A stretch of 64,000 nt of DNA from Varroa destructor (lineage: Eukaryota > Arthropoda > Arachnida > Mesostigmata > Varroidae), in contig NW_019211458.1 in assembly GCF_002443255.2 (NCBI RefSeq), positions 26,440,485 through 26,504,484 on the forward strand, written 5' to 3'. Positions 63,904 through 64,000 of the stretch are shown here, in pieces (position 1 is the stretch's first letter; every line of letters begins with the position of its first letter). A model generated the notes under the pieces. The model did not search any database, was not told the origin of the DNA, and worked only from the letters and a program-made list of their open reading frames with translations. Made by a program: the position numbers and the translations under genes.

Positions 63904-64000
63904 GTAAGCATATGATCCACAAACGTACAACAGAATGAGCGGACGCGCTGCTTTCTTCACTTACACCGATGTGCATTGTTCTTCTTCGGTTCGCCTTGTC

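Noticed and set aside
1..64000. CRISPR array, prophage, operon or other prokaryotic system
   Set aside because: No regularly spaced direct repeats, no long gene-dense coding strands and no bacterial-type genes. The repeats and transposons are those of an animal genome.

Overview
This window looks like non-coding DNA from an animal nuclear genome. It shows no bacterial operon structure, the longest ATG-started open frame is only about 210 codons, microsatellites and homopolymers are frequent, and there is one 100-base assembly gap. Every recognisable protein remnant comes from a eukaryotic transposable element. Mariner DD34D transposases, a second Tc1/mariner-type transposase with a CAGGGTG-type terminus, and a non-LTR retrotransposon reverse transcriptase fit an arthropod best. 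A mite or similar chelicerate is my guess, but the sequence alone does not prove it.

No intact protein-coding gene is visible. The window is probably intergenic or lies inside long introns. It is a mosaic of compact GC-richer blocks (roughly 2.5-8.3, 17.6-20.3, 21.8-23.2, 27.3-28.3, 30.1-30.8, 34.9-36.6, 38.0-39.9, 42.5-44.6, 45.3-47.6, 51.2-53.3 and 57.5-60.3 kb) and AT-richer blocks between them. The GC-richer blocks carry short CTG/CAG/GGC and CAGN-type tracts and strand-asymmetric purine or pyrimidine runs, which keep several reading frames open at once by composition alone. The AT-richer blocks carry the microsatellites, most of the hairpins and all recognised transposon remnants.

The supported content is two decayed mariner copies of one subfamily (13.9-14.7 kb and 25.6-26.3 kb, both on the + strand), a decayed Tc1/mariner-superfamily element with one recognisable end (15.96-16.3 kb), a decayed non-LTR reverse transcriptase (62.2-63.0 kb), a tRNA-like or SINE-like fragment (32.4 kb, - strand), microsatellites, several AT-rich hairpins and a perfect 23-bp inverted repeat at 42.35 kb. 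A canonical G-quadruplex motif lies at 40.52 kb. One possible small cysteine-rich exon lies at 63.68-63.90 kb, and one two-stop 'fossil' open frame lies at 16.86-17.43 kb. I found no convincing new multi-gene system. The most useful leads are the perfect inverted repeat, the candidate symmetric exon, the compositional mosaic with transposons confined to its AT-rich part, and the unidentified fossil frame.
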